A stretch of 17,907 nucleotides of DNA, taken from positions 1-17,907 of the forward strand of contig RFJX01000040.1 in assembly GCA_003694425.1 (NCBI GenBank), given 5' to 3'. The notes under the pieces are model-generated. The model saw nothing but the letters and a program-made list of their open reading frames with translations. It had not been told where the DNA came from and ran no database searches. The position numbers and the translations under genes are program-made. The DNA comes from Gammaproteobacteria bacterium. Its GTDB lineage: Bacteria > Pseudomonadota > Gammaproteobacteria > J113. Below are positions 1 to 7,865 of this stretch, one piece after another. The first letter of the stretch is position 1. Each line of letters starts with the position of its first letter.

Positions 1-80
1 AGTTATCAGTTATCAGTTATCAGTAGTCAGTTGTCGGTTGTCAGTTGTCGGTTGTCGGTTGTCGGTTGTCGGTTGTCGGT
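1..80. repeat. Heptanucleotide tandem repeat array, edge of window
   Basis: Eleven complete 7-bp units fill positions 1-77, followed by a partial GGT. The first three units are AGTTATC, then come AGTAGTC, AGTTGTC, GGTTGTC and AGTTGTC, and the last four are all GGTTGTC. Nearly all unit differences are A/G transitions at units' positions 1 and 5, so the array grades from an AT-rich to a GC-richer version. It ends 4 bp from the stop codon of the adjacent DUF1232 gene and probably continues beyond the left edge. It resembles the short tandemly repeated heptamers (STRR type) known from cyanobacteria, but identity with them is not shown. It has no spacers, so it is not a CRISPR array. Confidence 0.95.
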
Positions 81-83
81 GGG

Positions 84-428
84 TCAATCGCCATCGGGGA
101 ACCATTCCGCGAGCTTTTCGCGCGCCCGGGCCTTGACCTCGGGGGTCACGAAGCGGGTGACCGCGGCGAGGGCGGCGGCCAGGACGCTCAGGTCGTCGGC
201 GTAGCCGGCACCGGGGATGAAGTCGGGCACCGCATCGAAGATCGAGATGAAGTAGCCGAGGGCGCCGAGGATTGCGGTGCGGGCCCAGACCGGCGTCCCG
301 GGGGATTGCAGTACATAGTAGAGTTCCAGGGCGATGCCCAGCAATTCGCGACCGGCGCTGCGCGCGCCCCGCTGCAGCTTGCGCCAGAAACCGGGCTCGG
401 AATAGCTGCGCCCGTAGCGACCCCTCAC
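84..428 (-). CDS. DUF1232 (YkvA-type) small membrane-associated protein
   Basis: The 114-residue product carries the DUF1232 signature at about residues 59-80: YFISIFDAVPDFIP followed by a YADDL segment, with hydrophobic stretches at about 50-65 and 79-94. The family is widespread, membrane-associated and of unknown biochemical role. A longer reading from 458 is open, but I prefer the GTG at 428. It overlaps the TGA of the upstream gene as GTGA and has a GGAAGGAG ribosome site 8 bp upstream, which points to translational coupling. The C-terminal part (TPEVKARAREKLAEWF) is an amphipathic helix. The stop codon lies 4 bp from the heptamer repeat array. Family call is firm; function is unknown. 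Confidence 0.88.
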   Translation of the reverse strand: MRGRYGRSYSEPGFWRKLQRGARSAGRELLGIALELYYVLQSPGTPVWARTAILGALGYFISIFDAVPDFIPGAGYADDLSVLAAALAAVTRFVTPEVKARAREKLAEWFPDGD

Positions 429-733
429 TCCGGCCGCTCCTTCCCGCAGGACCAGCACTGGCCGAACCCCTCGTCCACCCGCTCGCCGCAGGCCGGACAG
501 GTCCAGGGCCCCGGCCCGGTCACGGTCAGGGCCTGCTCGATCAGGGCACCGGCACGGGGGGCGTCACCATCCTCCAGCACCCAGAGCTCGGGCCAGATCT
601 CGGTCGGCGGCAGCTCGCCGGCTCCGCCACCAAGCAACTGGTTGCGCAACAGGCAGGCGATCCCGTGGTCCCTCAGCAGGGCGGCCAGGTAGTCCAGCCG
701 CACCCCGGAGGGGTCGCTGAATACACGCTTCAT
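425..733 (-). CDS. DUF2007-like domain protein with C-terminal zinc ribbon
   Basis: The 102-residue product has an N-terminal DUF2007-like ferredoxin-type fold (about 1-70). It shows the family pattern: an N-terminal strand, a helix ending in a 'DHGIACLLRN' segment, and a W-x-E-L-W-V-L strand. A short zinc ribbon with CPAC at 79-82 and CWSC at 93-96 follows. DUF2007 proteins are annotated as putative signal-transducing proteins, possibly PII-like, but no ligand is established. The ribbon could bind Zn and mediate protein or nucleic-acid contacts (inference). It is the first gene of a two-gene unit with the DUF1232 protein. The ATG at 733 has no Shine-Dalgarno sequence, and a TAGAGT hexamer (740-745) sits where a -10 box for a leaderless transcript would be. 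Confidence 0.82.
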   Translation of the reverse strand: MKRVFSDPSGVRLDYLAALLRDHGIACLLRNQLLGGGAGELPPTEIWPELWVLEDGDAPRAGALIEQALTVTGPGPWTCPACGERVDEGFGQCWSCGKERPE

Positions 734-786
734 GGAGCTACTCTAGCGCGGGCCGGTCGTGTCGCCTACCCCTTGCGGGGGGGAGC

Positions 787-816
787 CGGACAAGATGGCG
801 GCATCCGGACTATGAT
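787..816 (+). promoter_or_regulatory. Weak candidate promoter upstream of dtd
   Basis: The 257-bp gap 734-990 contains no convincing gene. The only promoter-like signal seen is TATGAT at 811-816, with a poor -35 match (CGGACA, 787-792) 18 bp upstream. It would give a leader of about 170 nt for dtd. The remainder is GC-rich with no clear structure. Confidence 0.25.
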
Positions 817-990
817 GTGCCGCATGCAACCCTCACACCCCCCTGCCGAAGGACCGGACGCGGCACCCTGCGCCCCCGGACGGAAACGGCCCCCGGCACA
901 GGCCGGTGACGCTCGCCGTAATCACACCGCCCCTCCCCCTGATGGCGGCAGGGCGGCCCGGCAGGTGGCCGTTCCGGCGGAGGCGGTGGC

Positions 991-1431
991 GTGATCGGCC
1001 TGCTGCAGCGGGTCAGCCGGGCCAGCGTCGAGGTGGAGGGGGAGGTGATCGGCGCCATCGGCGAGGGGCTGCTGGTACTGGTGGGCGTGGAGAAGGGGGA
1101 TGGCCCGGCCCAGGCCGAGCGTCTGCTGGAACGGCTGCTCGGCTACCGGGTCTTTGCCGACGACCAGGGCCGCATGAACCGTTCCCTGCGCGACATCGGC
1201 GGGGGGCTGCTGCTGGTGCCGCAGTTCACCCTCCCGGCCGACACCCGCAAGGGGACCCGGCCCAGCTTCTCCCGTGCAGCCCCCCCGGAACTGGGGAAGC
1301 AAATGTTCACTTACCTGCTGGAGCAGGCCACACAGGCCCATTCCCCCGTCGCTGCCGGCAGATTCGGGGCCGAGATGCGGGTCTGCCTGTGCAACGAGGG
1401 ACCGGTCACCTTCTGGCTGCAGACCCGCTGA
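991..1431 (+). CDS. dtd: D-aminoacyl-tRNA deacylase (Dtd)
   Basis: The 146-residue protein matches DTD over its full usual length (about 145). DTD is a cytoplasmic homodimer that hydrolyses the ester link of D-aminoacyl-tRNAs and of Gly-tRNA(Ala), recycling mischarged tRNA. Visible family motifs are the N-terminal MIGLLQRVSRASVEV, the QFTL active-site motif at 78-81 followed by ADTRKGTRPSF, and NEGPVT at 135-140 with the cross-subunit Gly-cisPro (G137-P138). The residue before QFTL is Pro77 where E. coli Dtd has Ser. The start is GTG, with a GGAGG ribosome site 7 bp upstream. A lipoprotein gene follows after 69 bp and may be cotranscribed. Confidence 0.97.
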   Translation: MIGLLQRVSRASVEVEGEVIGAIGEGLLVLVGVEKGDGPAQAERLLERLLGYRVFADDQGRMNRSLRDIGGGLLLVPQFTLPADTRKGTRPSFSRAAPPELGKQMFTYLLEQATQAHSPVAAGRFGAEMRVCLCNEGPVTFWLQTR

Positions 1432-1500
1432 TGGGGCAGGCAGAGGAACCCGGGGCCCGCTTCCGATCTCCAACAATCATTCCACCGAGGGACCTCACCG

Positions 1501-2139
1501 ATGACGACCAGAGCCGTATTCCTTCCCCTGCTGCTGTGGGGCCTGCTCCTTGCCGGCTGCCAGACGCCGCTGATGCCGGACGAAGTGGCCGGACTGTTCT
1601 GGGAGGCGATCCAGAAGGGCGACCATCGCACCCTGCAGCGGCTGGTGGCGCCCGGCACCATGGATACGCAGGAGGCCGATGGTGAAGTCTTGCCGGTCTC
1701 CGCGGTGAAGCTCGGGGCCACGGTGATCGAGGGGGATCAGGCCCGGGTCGCCACCGAGGTGACCCTCTCCGGCGACCATCCGGTGACGGTACCGCTGGAG
1801 ACCCGCCTCGTCCGGATCGACCGGCGCTGGCTGGTGGACTACCGGGCCACGGTTCAGTCCCTGCGCAGCGACAGCCCCGTGGCGCAGGCCCTGTTCACGC
1901 TCCAGACCCTGACCGAGCGCCTGCAGCGGGGGCTGGAGGAATCCACCCGCGAGCTGCAGCGTCAGGCCCCGGAGATCGAGCGTCAGCTCGACGAGCTGGG
2001 GCGTGAGCTGGAGTCGAAGGTACCCGAGATCCAGCGTCAGCTGGAGGAGTTCGCGCGCCAGTTGCAGGAGGCGCTCGAGGGGCTGCAGAAGCCACCGCCT
2101 TCCCGATCGCCCCGGACCCCGGATGGCCATCCGATCTGA
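1501..2139 (+). CDS. Lipoprotein with DUF4878-like domain and C-terminal coiled coil
   Basis: The 212-residue product begins with a lipoprotein signal ending in the lipobox LLAGC, with the lipidated Cys at 20. Residues 25-120 look like the DUF4878/SnoaL-type cone fold seen in small lipoproteins: 'EVAGLFWEAIQKGD', a central strand region, then 'RRWLVDYR'. Residues 131-197 are a long charged heptad helix rich in E, R, Q and L with repeated 'PEIERQL' and 'PEIQRQL' units, probably coiled coil. This should be an outer- or inner-membrane-anchored periplasmic protein. A GAGGGA ribosome site precedes the ATG. The 3' end overlaps the next gene by 17 bp, which suggests an operon. The domain call is tentative; the lipoprotein call is firm. 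Confidence 0.85.
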   Translation: MTTRAVFLPLLLWGLLLAGCQTPLMPDEVAGLFWEAIQKGDHRTLQRLVAPGTMDTQEADGEVLPVSAVKLGATVIEGDQARVATEVTLSGDHPVTVPLETRLVRIDRRWLVDYRATVQSLRSDSPVAQALFTLQTLTERLQRGLEESTRELQRQAPEIERQLDELGRELESKVPEIQRQLEEFARQLQEALEGLQKPPPSRSPRTPDGHPI

Positions 2140-2896
2140 GCCCCTCCTGCTGCTGACGCTCTGGCTGTTCGCCCTGCCGGCTGCCGCCTTCGACCACCAC
2201 TACCGGGACTATGCGGCGCTGCTGGCGGAGAGCGTCCGGATGCAGGGCCACCAGAGCCGGGTCGATTACCGGCGGCTGGTGGCCGAGCCCGGGCCCCTGG
2301 ACCGGGTGACCGCACGGATGGAGCAGGTCCCGGAAGAAGAATTCGAGGGCTGGGACCGGGACCGTCAGATCGCCTTCCTGATCAACGCCTACAACGCCTT
2401 CACGCTGCGGCTGGTGCGGGACCATTATCCGGTGGACTCGATCAAGGCGATCGGTGGCCTGTTTCGCAGTCCCTGGAAACTGGAGTTCTTCACCCTGTTC
2501 GGCCGGCCGGCCAATCTCGATCACATCGAACACGGACTGCTGCGGCCCCGCTATCACGAGCCCCGCATCCACTTCGCCCTGGTCTGCGCCGCCCGGGGCT
2601 GCCCGCCCCTGTCCGATCGTCCCTGGCTCCCGGAGCGACTGGATGCGCAGCTCGAAGAGGCCGCCCGCCGCTTCCTCACCGATCCGCAGCGCAACCGGTA
2701 CCTGCCGGAGGAGAACCGGCTGGAACTCTCCCCCCTGTTCAGGTGGTACCGGGAGGACTTCGAGGCCGCGGCCGGCTCCGTGGCCGCCTTCGTCGCGCCC
2801 TATCTGGCCGAAGCCGAAGCGGAACGCCGGCGGATCGAGACGGCAACGGTCCGTTATCTGGACTACGACTGGTCACTCAACGAACTGCCCCGCTGA
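2123..2896 (+). CDS. Exported DUF547 protein
   Basis: The 257-residue product starts at an ATG inside the previous gene and has a Sec signal peptide (hydrophobic 7-20, probable cleavage after PAAA near residue 22). DUF547 motifs follow: 'IAFLINAYNAFTLRLV', 'DSIKAIGG', 'HIEHGLLRP', and 'HFALVCAARGCPPL', whose Cys/Arg/Gly/Cys segment is the family's most conserved region. DUF547 proteins are common in bacteria and plants; their activity is unknown, although a papain-like fold has been suggested. No ribosome site stronger than the overlapped upstream coding sequence is visible, so translational coupling is likely. Its last 20 bp overlap the 3' end of the convergent SRPBCC gene. Confidence 0.92.
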   Translation: MAIRSEPLLLLTLWLFALPAAAFDHHYRDYAALLAESVRMQGHQSRVDYRRLVAEPGPLDRVTARMEQVPEEEFEGWDRDRQIAFLINAYNAFTLRLVRDHYPVDSIKAIGGLFRSPWKLEFFTLFGRPANLDHIEHGLLRPRYHEPRIHFALVCAARGCPPLSDRPWLPERLDAQLEEAARRFLTDPQRNRYLPEENRLELSPLFRWYREDFEAAAGSVAAFVAPYLAEAEAERRRIETATVRYLDYDWSLNELPR

Positions 2897-3421
2897 TCCG
2901 CTCCAGCCCCTCGAGGCTTCCCAGCGCCATGCGCCGCAGGGCGTGGCGCAGGATGGCCGGGCCGATCAGGGGCGGCAGCCAGAAGTCCGGCTCCACCTGC
3001 GCCACCATCCGGATGCGGGTATGGCGGGGATCGGGGGCCTGCAGGGTCCAGCGCAGCAGGCCGCTGCGGAAGTCGCTCTGCGCCGGCACCATCAGCGCAT
3101 CCAGGACCCAGCCCCTGCGGGTGAAGTCCTGGACATGGCGGACCCGGCGGCAGAAGAACAGCAGGCAGCCCTCGCTGACCAGCGCCACCCGCTGCGCGGG
3201 AGGCCTGGCCCCGGGCAGGGTGCGGCTCTCCACCACATAGGGGTTGATCCGGGACAGCAACCGGTAATCGGTGATCAGCCGCATCACCAGCTCCCGGGGT
3301 CGCTCCAGCAGCGCCACCAGCTCCACCCGGTAGCCTCCTGCCGTCTCCTCGAGTTCCAGCGATTCGATCTGCGCCCCCTGCAGCGGGGGCAGCCAGAGCA
3401 GGAGCAGCAACGGCCAGCCCC

Positions 3422-3425
<4 letters not shown>
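2877..3425 (-). CDS. Exported START-like (SRPBCC) polyketide cyclase/dehydrase-type protein
   Basis: I start the gene at the GTG at 3425, which overlaps the TGA of the upstream lipoprotein gene as GTGA. The longer open frame to 3512 would place a charged 29-residue tail before the signal peptide. The 182-residue product has a signal sequence (RGWPLLLLLWLPPLQGA). A SRPBCC-type alpha/beta cavity fold then follows, with 'VELVALLERPRELVMRLITDY', 'RINPYVVESR', central strands with 'RVRHVQDF', and a long C-terminal helix. Such proteins bind hydrophobic ligands; some exported members are linked to lipid or ubiquinone biology, but no ligand can be read here. Coupling to the lipoprotein gene suggests a joint periplasmic role. 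Confidence 0.8.
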
Positions 3426-4975
<1,550 letters not shown>

Positions 4976-5036
4976 GTCACCGGGACCGGCCCCCGGAGCG
5001 GATCCTTACCGGTGGCAGGGAGACGGGCCGGCTGGC

Positions 5037-5042
5037 TATAGT
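5037..5042 (+). promoter_or_regulatory. Candidate -10 box of a leaderless TatD-family transcript
   Basis: TATAGT sits at 5037-5042, exactly 7 nt before the GTG start at 5049, the position of a -10 element if the start codon is also the first transcribed base. The -35 region (about 5014-5019, GGCAGG) is poor and no Shine-Dalgarno sequence precedes the GTG. Confidence 0.35.
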
Positions 5043-5048
5043 GGGCAG

Positions 5049-5840
5049 GTGGAGATTATCGATGCCCACGTCCATTTCGACGACCCCCGCTTCGACGGCC
5101 GACGCCGGGGTCTCTGGGAGGAGGCCCGCAACGTCGGGGTCCGGGCCATGGTGGTGCCCGGCGTGGCGACACCAGACTGGCCGCGCACGCGCACGGTCTG
5201 CGCGCTCTTTCCCTCCTGCCATCCCTGCTACGGCATCCACCCCTGGCATGTCCGCCAACATGCGGAGCGGGAGCTGGCCCTGCTGGAGGAATGGGTCGCG
5301 CGCGAGCGGCCGGTGGCGGTGGGGGAGTGCGGACTGGACCGGCTGCGGCCCGCCTTCGAGCGCCAGGTCGAGCTGTTCCGGGCCCAGATCGCCCTCGCCC
5401 GCGCCCACGCCCTGCCGCTCGTGATCCACGCCGTGCGGGCGCTGGACGAGGTGATCGCGGAGCTGCGCCGCGGCGGCCACCACGAGGGAATGGTCCATGC
5501 CTTCGCCGGCAGCCGGGAACAGGCACGCAGGCTGCTCGATCTGGGCTTTGCCCTGAGCTTCGGCGGCGCGGTGACCCGGGAGCGCAACACGCGGGTGCGG
5601 GGGGTGGCGGCCTGGGCCCCGGACGACGCGATCCTGGTGGAGACCGACGCCCCCGATCTGCCACCGGAAGGGCGTCGCGGCGAGCTCAACCGCCCCGCCT
5701 GGATCACCGGGGTGCTGGCGACGCTGGCGCTACTGCGGGACGGGACCGTCGAGGCGCTGGCACACAGGACGGCGGGCAATGCCCGCCGCCTGTTCCGGCT
5801 CGACGCGCGGGATCACTCCTCCCGGGGGAGCTCCTTGTAG
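5049..5840 (+). CDS. TatD-family metal-dependent hydrolase
   Basis: The 263-residue product is a TatD-type amidohydrolase-fold (TIM barrel) enzyme. It shows the expected metal ligands: H7 and H9 in 'IIDAHVHFDD', E93 in 'VGECGLD', H127 in 'LVIHAVR', H150 in 'MVHAFAGS', and D200 in 'VETDAPDLPP'. 'CYGIHPWHV' (60-68) is a further signature. Family members act as metal-dependent 3'-5' DNases or phosphodiesterases in DNA repair and tRNA or D-Tyr-tRNA-type processing, and substrates of the YjjV-like branch are not firm. I choose the GTG at 5049 because the family begins at this strand; the open frame extends to 4974. Its end overlaps the convergent cytochrome gene by 28 bp. Confidence 0.93.
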   Translation: MEIIDAHVHFDDPRFDGRRRGLWEEARNVGVRAMVVPGVATPDWPRTRTVCALFPSCHPCYGIHPWHVRQHAERELALLEEWVARERPVAVGECGLDRLRPAFERQVELFRAQIALARAHALPLVIHAVRALDEVIAELRRGGHHEGMVHAFAGSREQARRLLDLGFALSFGGAVTRERNTRVRGVAAWAPDDAILVETDAPDLPPEGRRGELNRPAWITGVLATLALLRDGTVEALAHRTAGNARRLFRLDARDHSSRGSSL

Positions 5841-6499
5841 CCGGTGATCATGGCCCGCACCAGGCGCTCTCCATGCAGCCGGCTGGAGACGAAAACCCCG
5901 GTGACATGGATCAGGATCAGCAGCAGCATCAGGTTGGTCGAGGCCTCGTGGACCTCTTCCCAGAACTCCTCCAGCGCCTCGTTGCCGGCCGGTCCGGGTC
6001 CGTGTTCCCGATGCCCTTCCTCTTCATCGTCCTCCTCCTCGTGGTAGGGCAGCGAGGCCGCCCGGGGAGGGGATGCCGTCCCGGTGGTCTCGGTCGGGGT
6101 CACGGCCCAGGCCATCGGCCCCCGCCCCTCCTCGGCCGCCAGCACCATCAGGCCGCTGAAGCTGACCACGGCGAGCATCACCAGCAGGGCCACGACCATC
6201 CAGCCACCGGCCGGATTGTGCCCCGCATAATGCCGCGCCCGTCCCGCGGCCAGGTCGCGCAGGTAGGCCATGACCTCGCGTGGCGGCCGCACGAAGTCGC
6301 TGAAGCGGGCGTGGCGGCTGCCGATGAACCCCCATGCCAGCCGGAACAGCAGCAGGCCGATGATGGCGTAACCGGACCAGAGGTGGAGTTCGCTCTCCTC
6401 ATCGCCCGTGAACCAGGCAATGGCGAACAGGACCACCAGCGACCAGTGGAACAGTCGGATCAGCGGGTCCCAGACCCGGACCTTCTCGAGCGTAGTCAT
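5813..6499 (-). CDS. Cytochrome b561 with acidic His-bearing loop
   Basis: The 228-residue inner-membrane protein matches the prokaryotic cytochrome b561/Ni-Fe-hydrogenase b-type family. It has about four transmembrane helices (near 17-31, 42-60, 100-121 and 187-205). Candidate haem-ligand histidines are H18, H39, H184 (VHEASTN) and H198 (LIHVTGV). 'RARHYAGHNPAGGW' at 87-100 is the usual loop. It would pass electrons between quinol and a periplasmic or membrane partner not present in the window. Between helices 3 and 4 lies a long extra segment with an acidic run HEEEDDEEEGHREH at 153-166, which could bind metal (inference). A GGAG site precedes the ATG. The gene lies 61 bp after the CpxP-like gene on the same strand, so it may share Cpx control. 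Confidence 0.92.
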   Translation of the reverse strand: MTTLEKVRVWDPLIRLFHWSLVVLFAIAWFTGDEESELHLWSGYAIIGLLLFRLAWGFIGSRHARFSDFVRPPREVMAYLRDLAAGRARHYAGHNPAGGWMVVALLVMLAVVSFSGLMVLAAEEGRGPMAWAVTPTETTGTASPPRAASLPYHEEEDDEEEGHREHGPGPAGNEALEEFWEEVHEASTNLMLLLILIHVTGVFVSSRLHGERLVRAMITGYKELPREE

Positions 6500-6534
6500 G
6501 GGTGCAGCTCCAGGTTTTCTTCACGGTGGGAGAT

Positions 6535-6552
6535 GGGCGCCTCCCTGCGCCC
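6535..6552 (-). other. Hairpin between CpxP-like and cytochrome b561 genes
   Basis: A 6-bp perfect inverted repeat GGGCGC/GCGCCC with a 6-nt loop lies in the 61-bp gap. No U-tract follows on the minus strand, so it looks more like an attenuating or mRNA-processing hairpin than a full terminator. Confidence 0.45.
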
Positions 6553-6560
6553 GGGGGGAG

Positions 6561-7043
6561 TCATTCCTCGTCAGGACCCGGCGAACGGTGCCGGGGTCCC
6601 TTGCGCGGGCGCATGCGCTCGAACCGCTCACGCTGTTCCGGGGTGAGGAGCCGGGCGATCTCGTGGTGCATCTTCGCCTTCTCTACCCGCATCTCGGCCA
6701 TCGTCCGGGCCTGCTGCTCGGCGAGCTGGCGGATGGCCTGCTCGTCGAAGGTCGGTGCCCGCTCGAGTTCGCGCAGGCGGCGGTGGGTGTCGCGCATGGC
6801 CTCGCGCCAGGCGCGCATCTGCGGCCGCTGCTGCTCCATGAGTTCACGGATGCGGTCCCGCTGTTCCGGACTCAGGTCCAGTTCGTCGGCCAGTTTCTCC
6901 AGATGGCCCAGCGGCCCGCGGGCCTCCATCGACCGGCAGTCCCGGGGACCGGGGCGGTCGGGCGAGGCCGCGGTCATGCCCGTGGCCAGCACGCCGGAAC
7001 CCGCCAGGATCGCCGTCAGTAGTACCCTTCTGCCTCTGTTCAT
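6561..7043 (-). CDS. cpxP: Spy/CpxP-family periplasmic stress protein
   Basis: The 160-residue product has a Sec signal peptide (hydrophobic 7-25, cleavage near MTAAS) and a helical body. It carries the two LTxxQ-type motifs of the Spy/CpxP family: LSPEQ at 57-61 and LTPEQ at 133-137. E. coli CpxP is a periplasmic helical dimer that inhibits CpxA and binds misfolded proteins. Spy is a chaperone, and related proteins sense Zn or Cu. Between the motifs are helices rich in R, E and M (for example RTMAEMRVEKAKMHHE). A GAGGTG ribosome site lies upstream of the ATG. The gene is divergent from the response regulator, as cpxP is from cpxRA in E. coli, with a CpxR box in the gap. The gene name is by analogy; spy-like would also fit. 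Confidence 0.85.
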   Translation of the reverse strand: MNRGRRVLLTAILAGSGVLATGMTAASPDRPGPRDCRSMEARGPLGHLEKLADELDLSPEQRDRIRELMEQQRPQMRAWREAMRDTHRRLRELERAPTFDEQAIRQLAEQQARTMAEMRVEKAKMHHEIARLLTPEQRERFERMRPRKGPRHRSPGPDEE

Positions 7044-7068
7044 CCTCGGTCACCTCGCTATGGTTTCG

Positions 7069-7093
7069 GGAAATTCCGGAACGCCTGGTTCCG
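7069..7093. promoter_or_regulatory. Overlapping GGAA/TTCC dyads in cpxP leader region
   Basis: Three overlapping symmetric elements occur. GGAA-A-TTCC is at 7069-7077. The perfect palindrome TTCCGGAA is at 7074-7081. CGGAAC-N5-GTTCCG is at 7077-7093. They lie 26-50 bp upstream of the CpxP-like start, on the cpxP side of the CpxR box. They may be an operator for a second regulator or an mRNA hairpin. The match to any known binding site is not established. Confidence 0.4.
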
Positions 7094-7140
7094 TTGCAGT
7101 GAATCCTAACGGGTTGCGTGCAAGCTTGTGTCAGGACGGT

Positions 7141-7155
7141 GTAAAAAGAGGTAAA
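7141..7155 (+). promoter_or_regulatory. CpxR box GTAAA-N5-GTAAA
   Basis: The sequence GTAAA AAGAG GTAAA is an exact match to the E. coli CpxR consensus (GTAAA, 5-bp spacer, GTAAA). It lies 42 bp upstream of the response regulator ATG and 98 bp upstream of the divergent CpxP-like ATG, so one site could serve both promoters. The surroundings are strongly GC-rich, which makes a chance match less likely. Confidence 0.8.
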
Positions 7156-7196
7156 GCCCACGCCATCCGCGCCTTGCCTGTGGCACACTCCCCCGC

Positions 7197-7865
7197 ATGA
7201 CGCGACTGCTGCTGGTCGAGGACGATGCCGAGCTCTGCGCGATGCTCCAGGAGTATCTCGCGCCGGAGGGCTTCGCGGTCACCGCCATCCACGATGGCCG
7301 GGCAGGGGCGCAGGCCGCCCTCGAGGGTGATTTCGACGTGATGGTGCTTGACGTGATGCTGCCCTCCCTGAGCGGCTTCGAGGTGCTGCGCAAGGTCCGC
7401 GCCCAGCGCGGGCTCCCGGTCCTGATGCTCACCGCCCGCGGCGAGGATACCGACCGCATCGTCGGCCTGGAGCTGGGCGCCGACGACTATCTCCCCAAGC
7501 CCTTCAATCCGCGCGAGCTGGTCGCCCGCCTGCGCGCGATCCTGCGCCGGGTGAACCAGGCAGGGTCGGAGGGGGCGATACTGCGCGCGGGCCCCCTGGA
7601 GTTGCATCCGGCCTCCCGGCGGGCGCTGCTGGGCGGAGAGCCGCTGGATCTGACCAGCACCGAATTCGAGCTGCTCAGGGTCCTGATGCAAAGGGCCGGC
7701 CGGCCGGTGAGCAAGGAGGAGCTCTCCCGGCAGGCCCTGGGCCGGCCGCTGGGGCGGTTCGATCGCAGCATCGACATGCACGTGAGCAACCTCCGCCGCA
7801 AGCTGGGCGATCCGGCGCTGATCGAAACCGTCCGCGGCAAGGGCTATCAGCTGGTCTGCGACTGA
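7197..7865 (+). CDS. cpxR: OmpR/CpxR-family response regulator
   Basis: The 222-residue cytoplasmic protein has a receiver domain at 1-115 with acidic pocket E8, D9, D10, phosphoacceptor D52 (MVLDVMLP), T79 and K101 (LPKPF). An OmpR-type winged-helix DNA-binding domain follows at about 127-221, with 'LDLTSTEFELLRVLMQ' and C-terminal 'VRGKGYQLV'. Together with the kinase it forms a two-component system that would bind the CpxR box upstream and control the CpxP-like gene and itself. No strong Shine-Dalgarno sequence precedes the ATG at 7197. Its TGA shares one base with the ATG of the kinase (TGATG), indicating coupled translation. The CpxR assignment rests on family, gene order and the box; another OmpR-family regulator remains possible. 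Confidence 0.88.
   Translation: MTRLLLVEDDAELCAMLQEYLAPEGFAVTAIHDGRAGAQAALEGDFDVMVLDVMLPSLSGFEVLRKVRAQRGLPVLMLTARGEDTDRIVGLELGADDYLPKPFNPRELVARLRAILRRVNQAGSEGAILRAGPLELHPASRRALLGGEPLDLTSTEFELLRVLMQRAGRPVSKEELSRQALGRPLGRFDRSIDMHVSNLRRKLGDPALIETVRGKGYQLVCD

Noticed and set aside
1..80. CRISPR array reading of the left-edge repeats
   Set aside because: The units are 7 bp with no spacers, so this is a simple tandem repeat.
272..994. Plus-strand open frame (240 codons) before dtd
   Set aside because: It lies antisense to the DUF1232 and DUF2007 genes and is rich in Pro, Arg, Ala and Gly with no domain; the 734-990 gap seems noncoding.
5291..6646. Plus-strand open frame of 451 codons over TatD and cytochrome b561
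   Set aside because: It is out of frame with TatD and antisense to the cytochrome, both of which show strong motifs.
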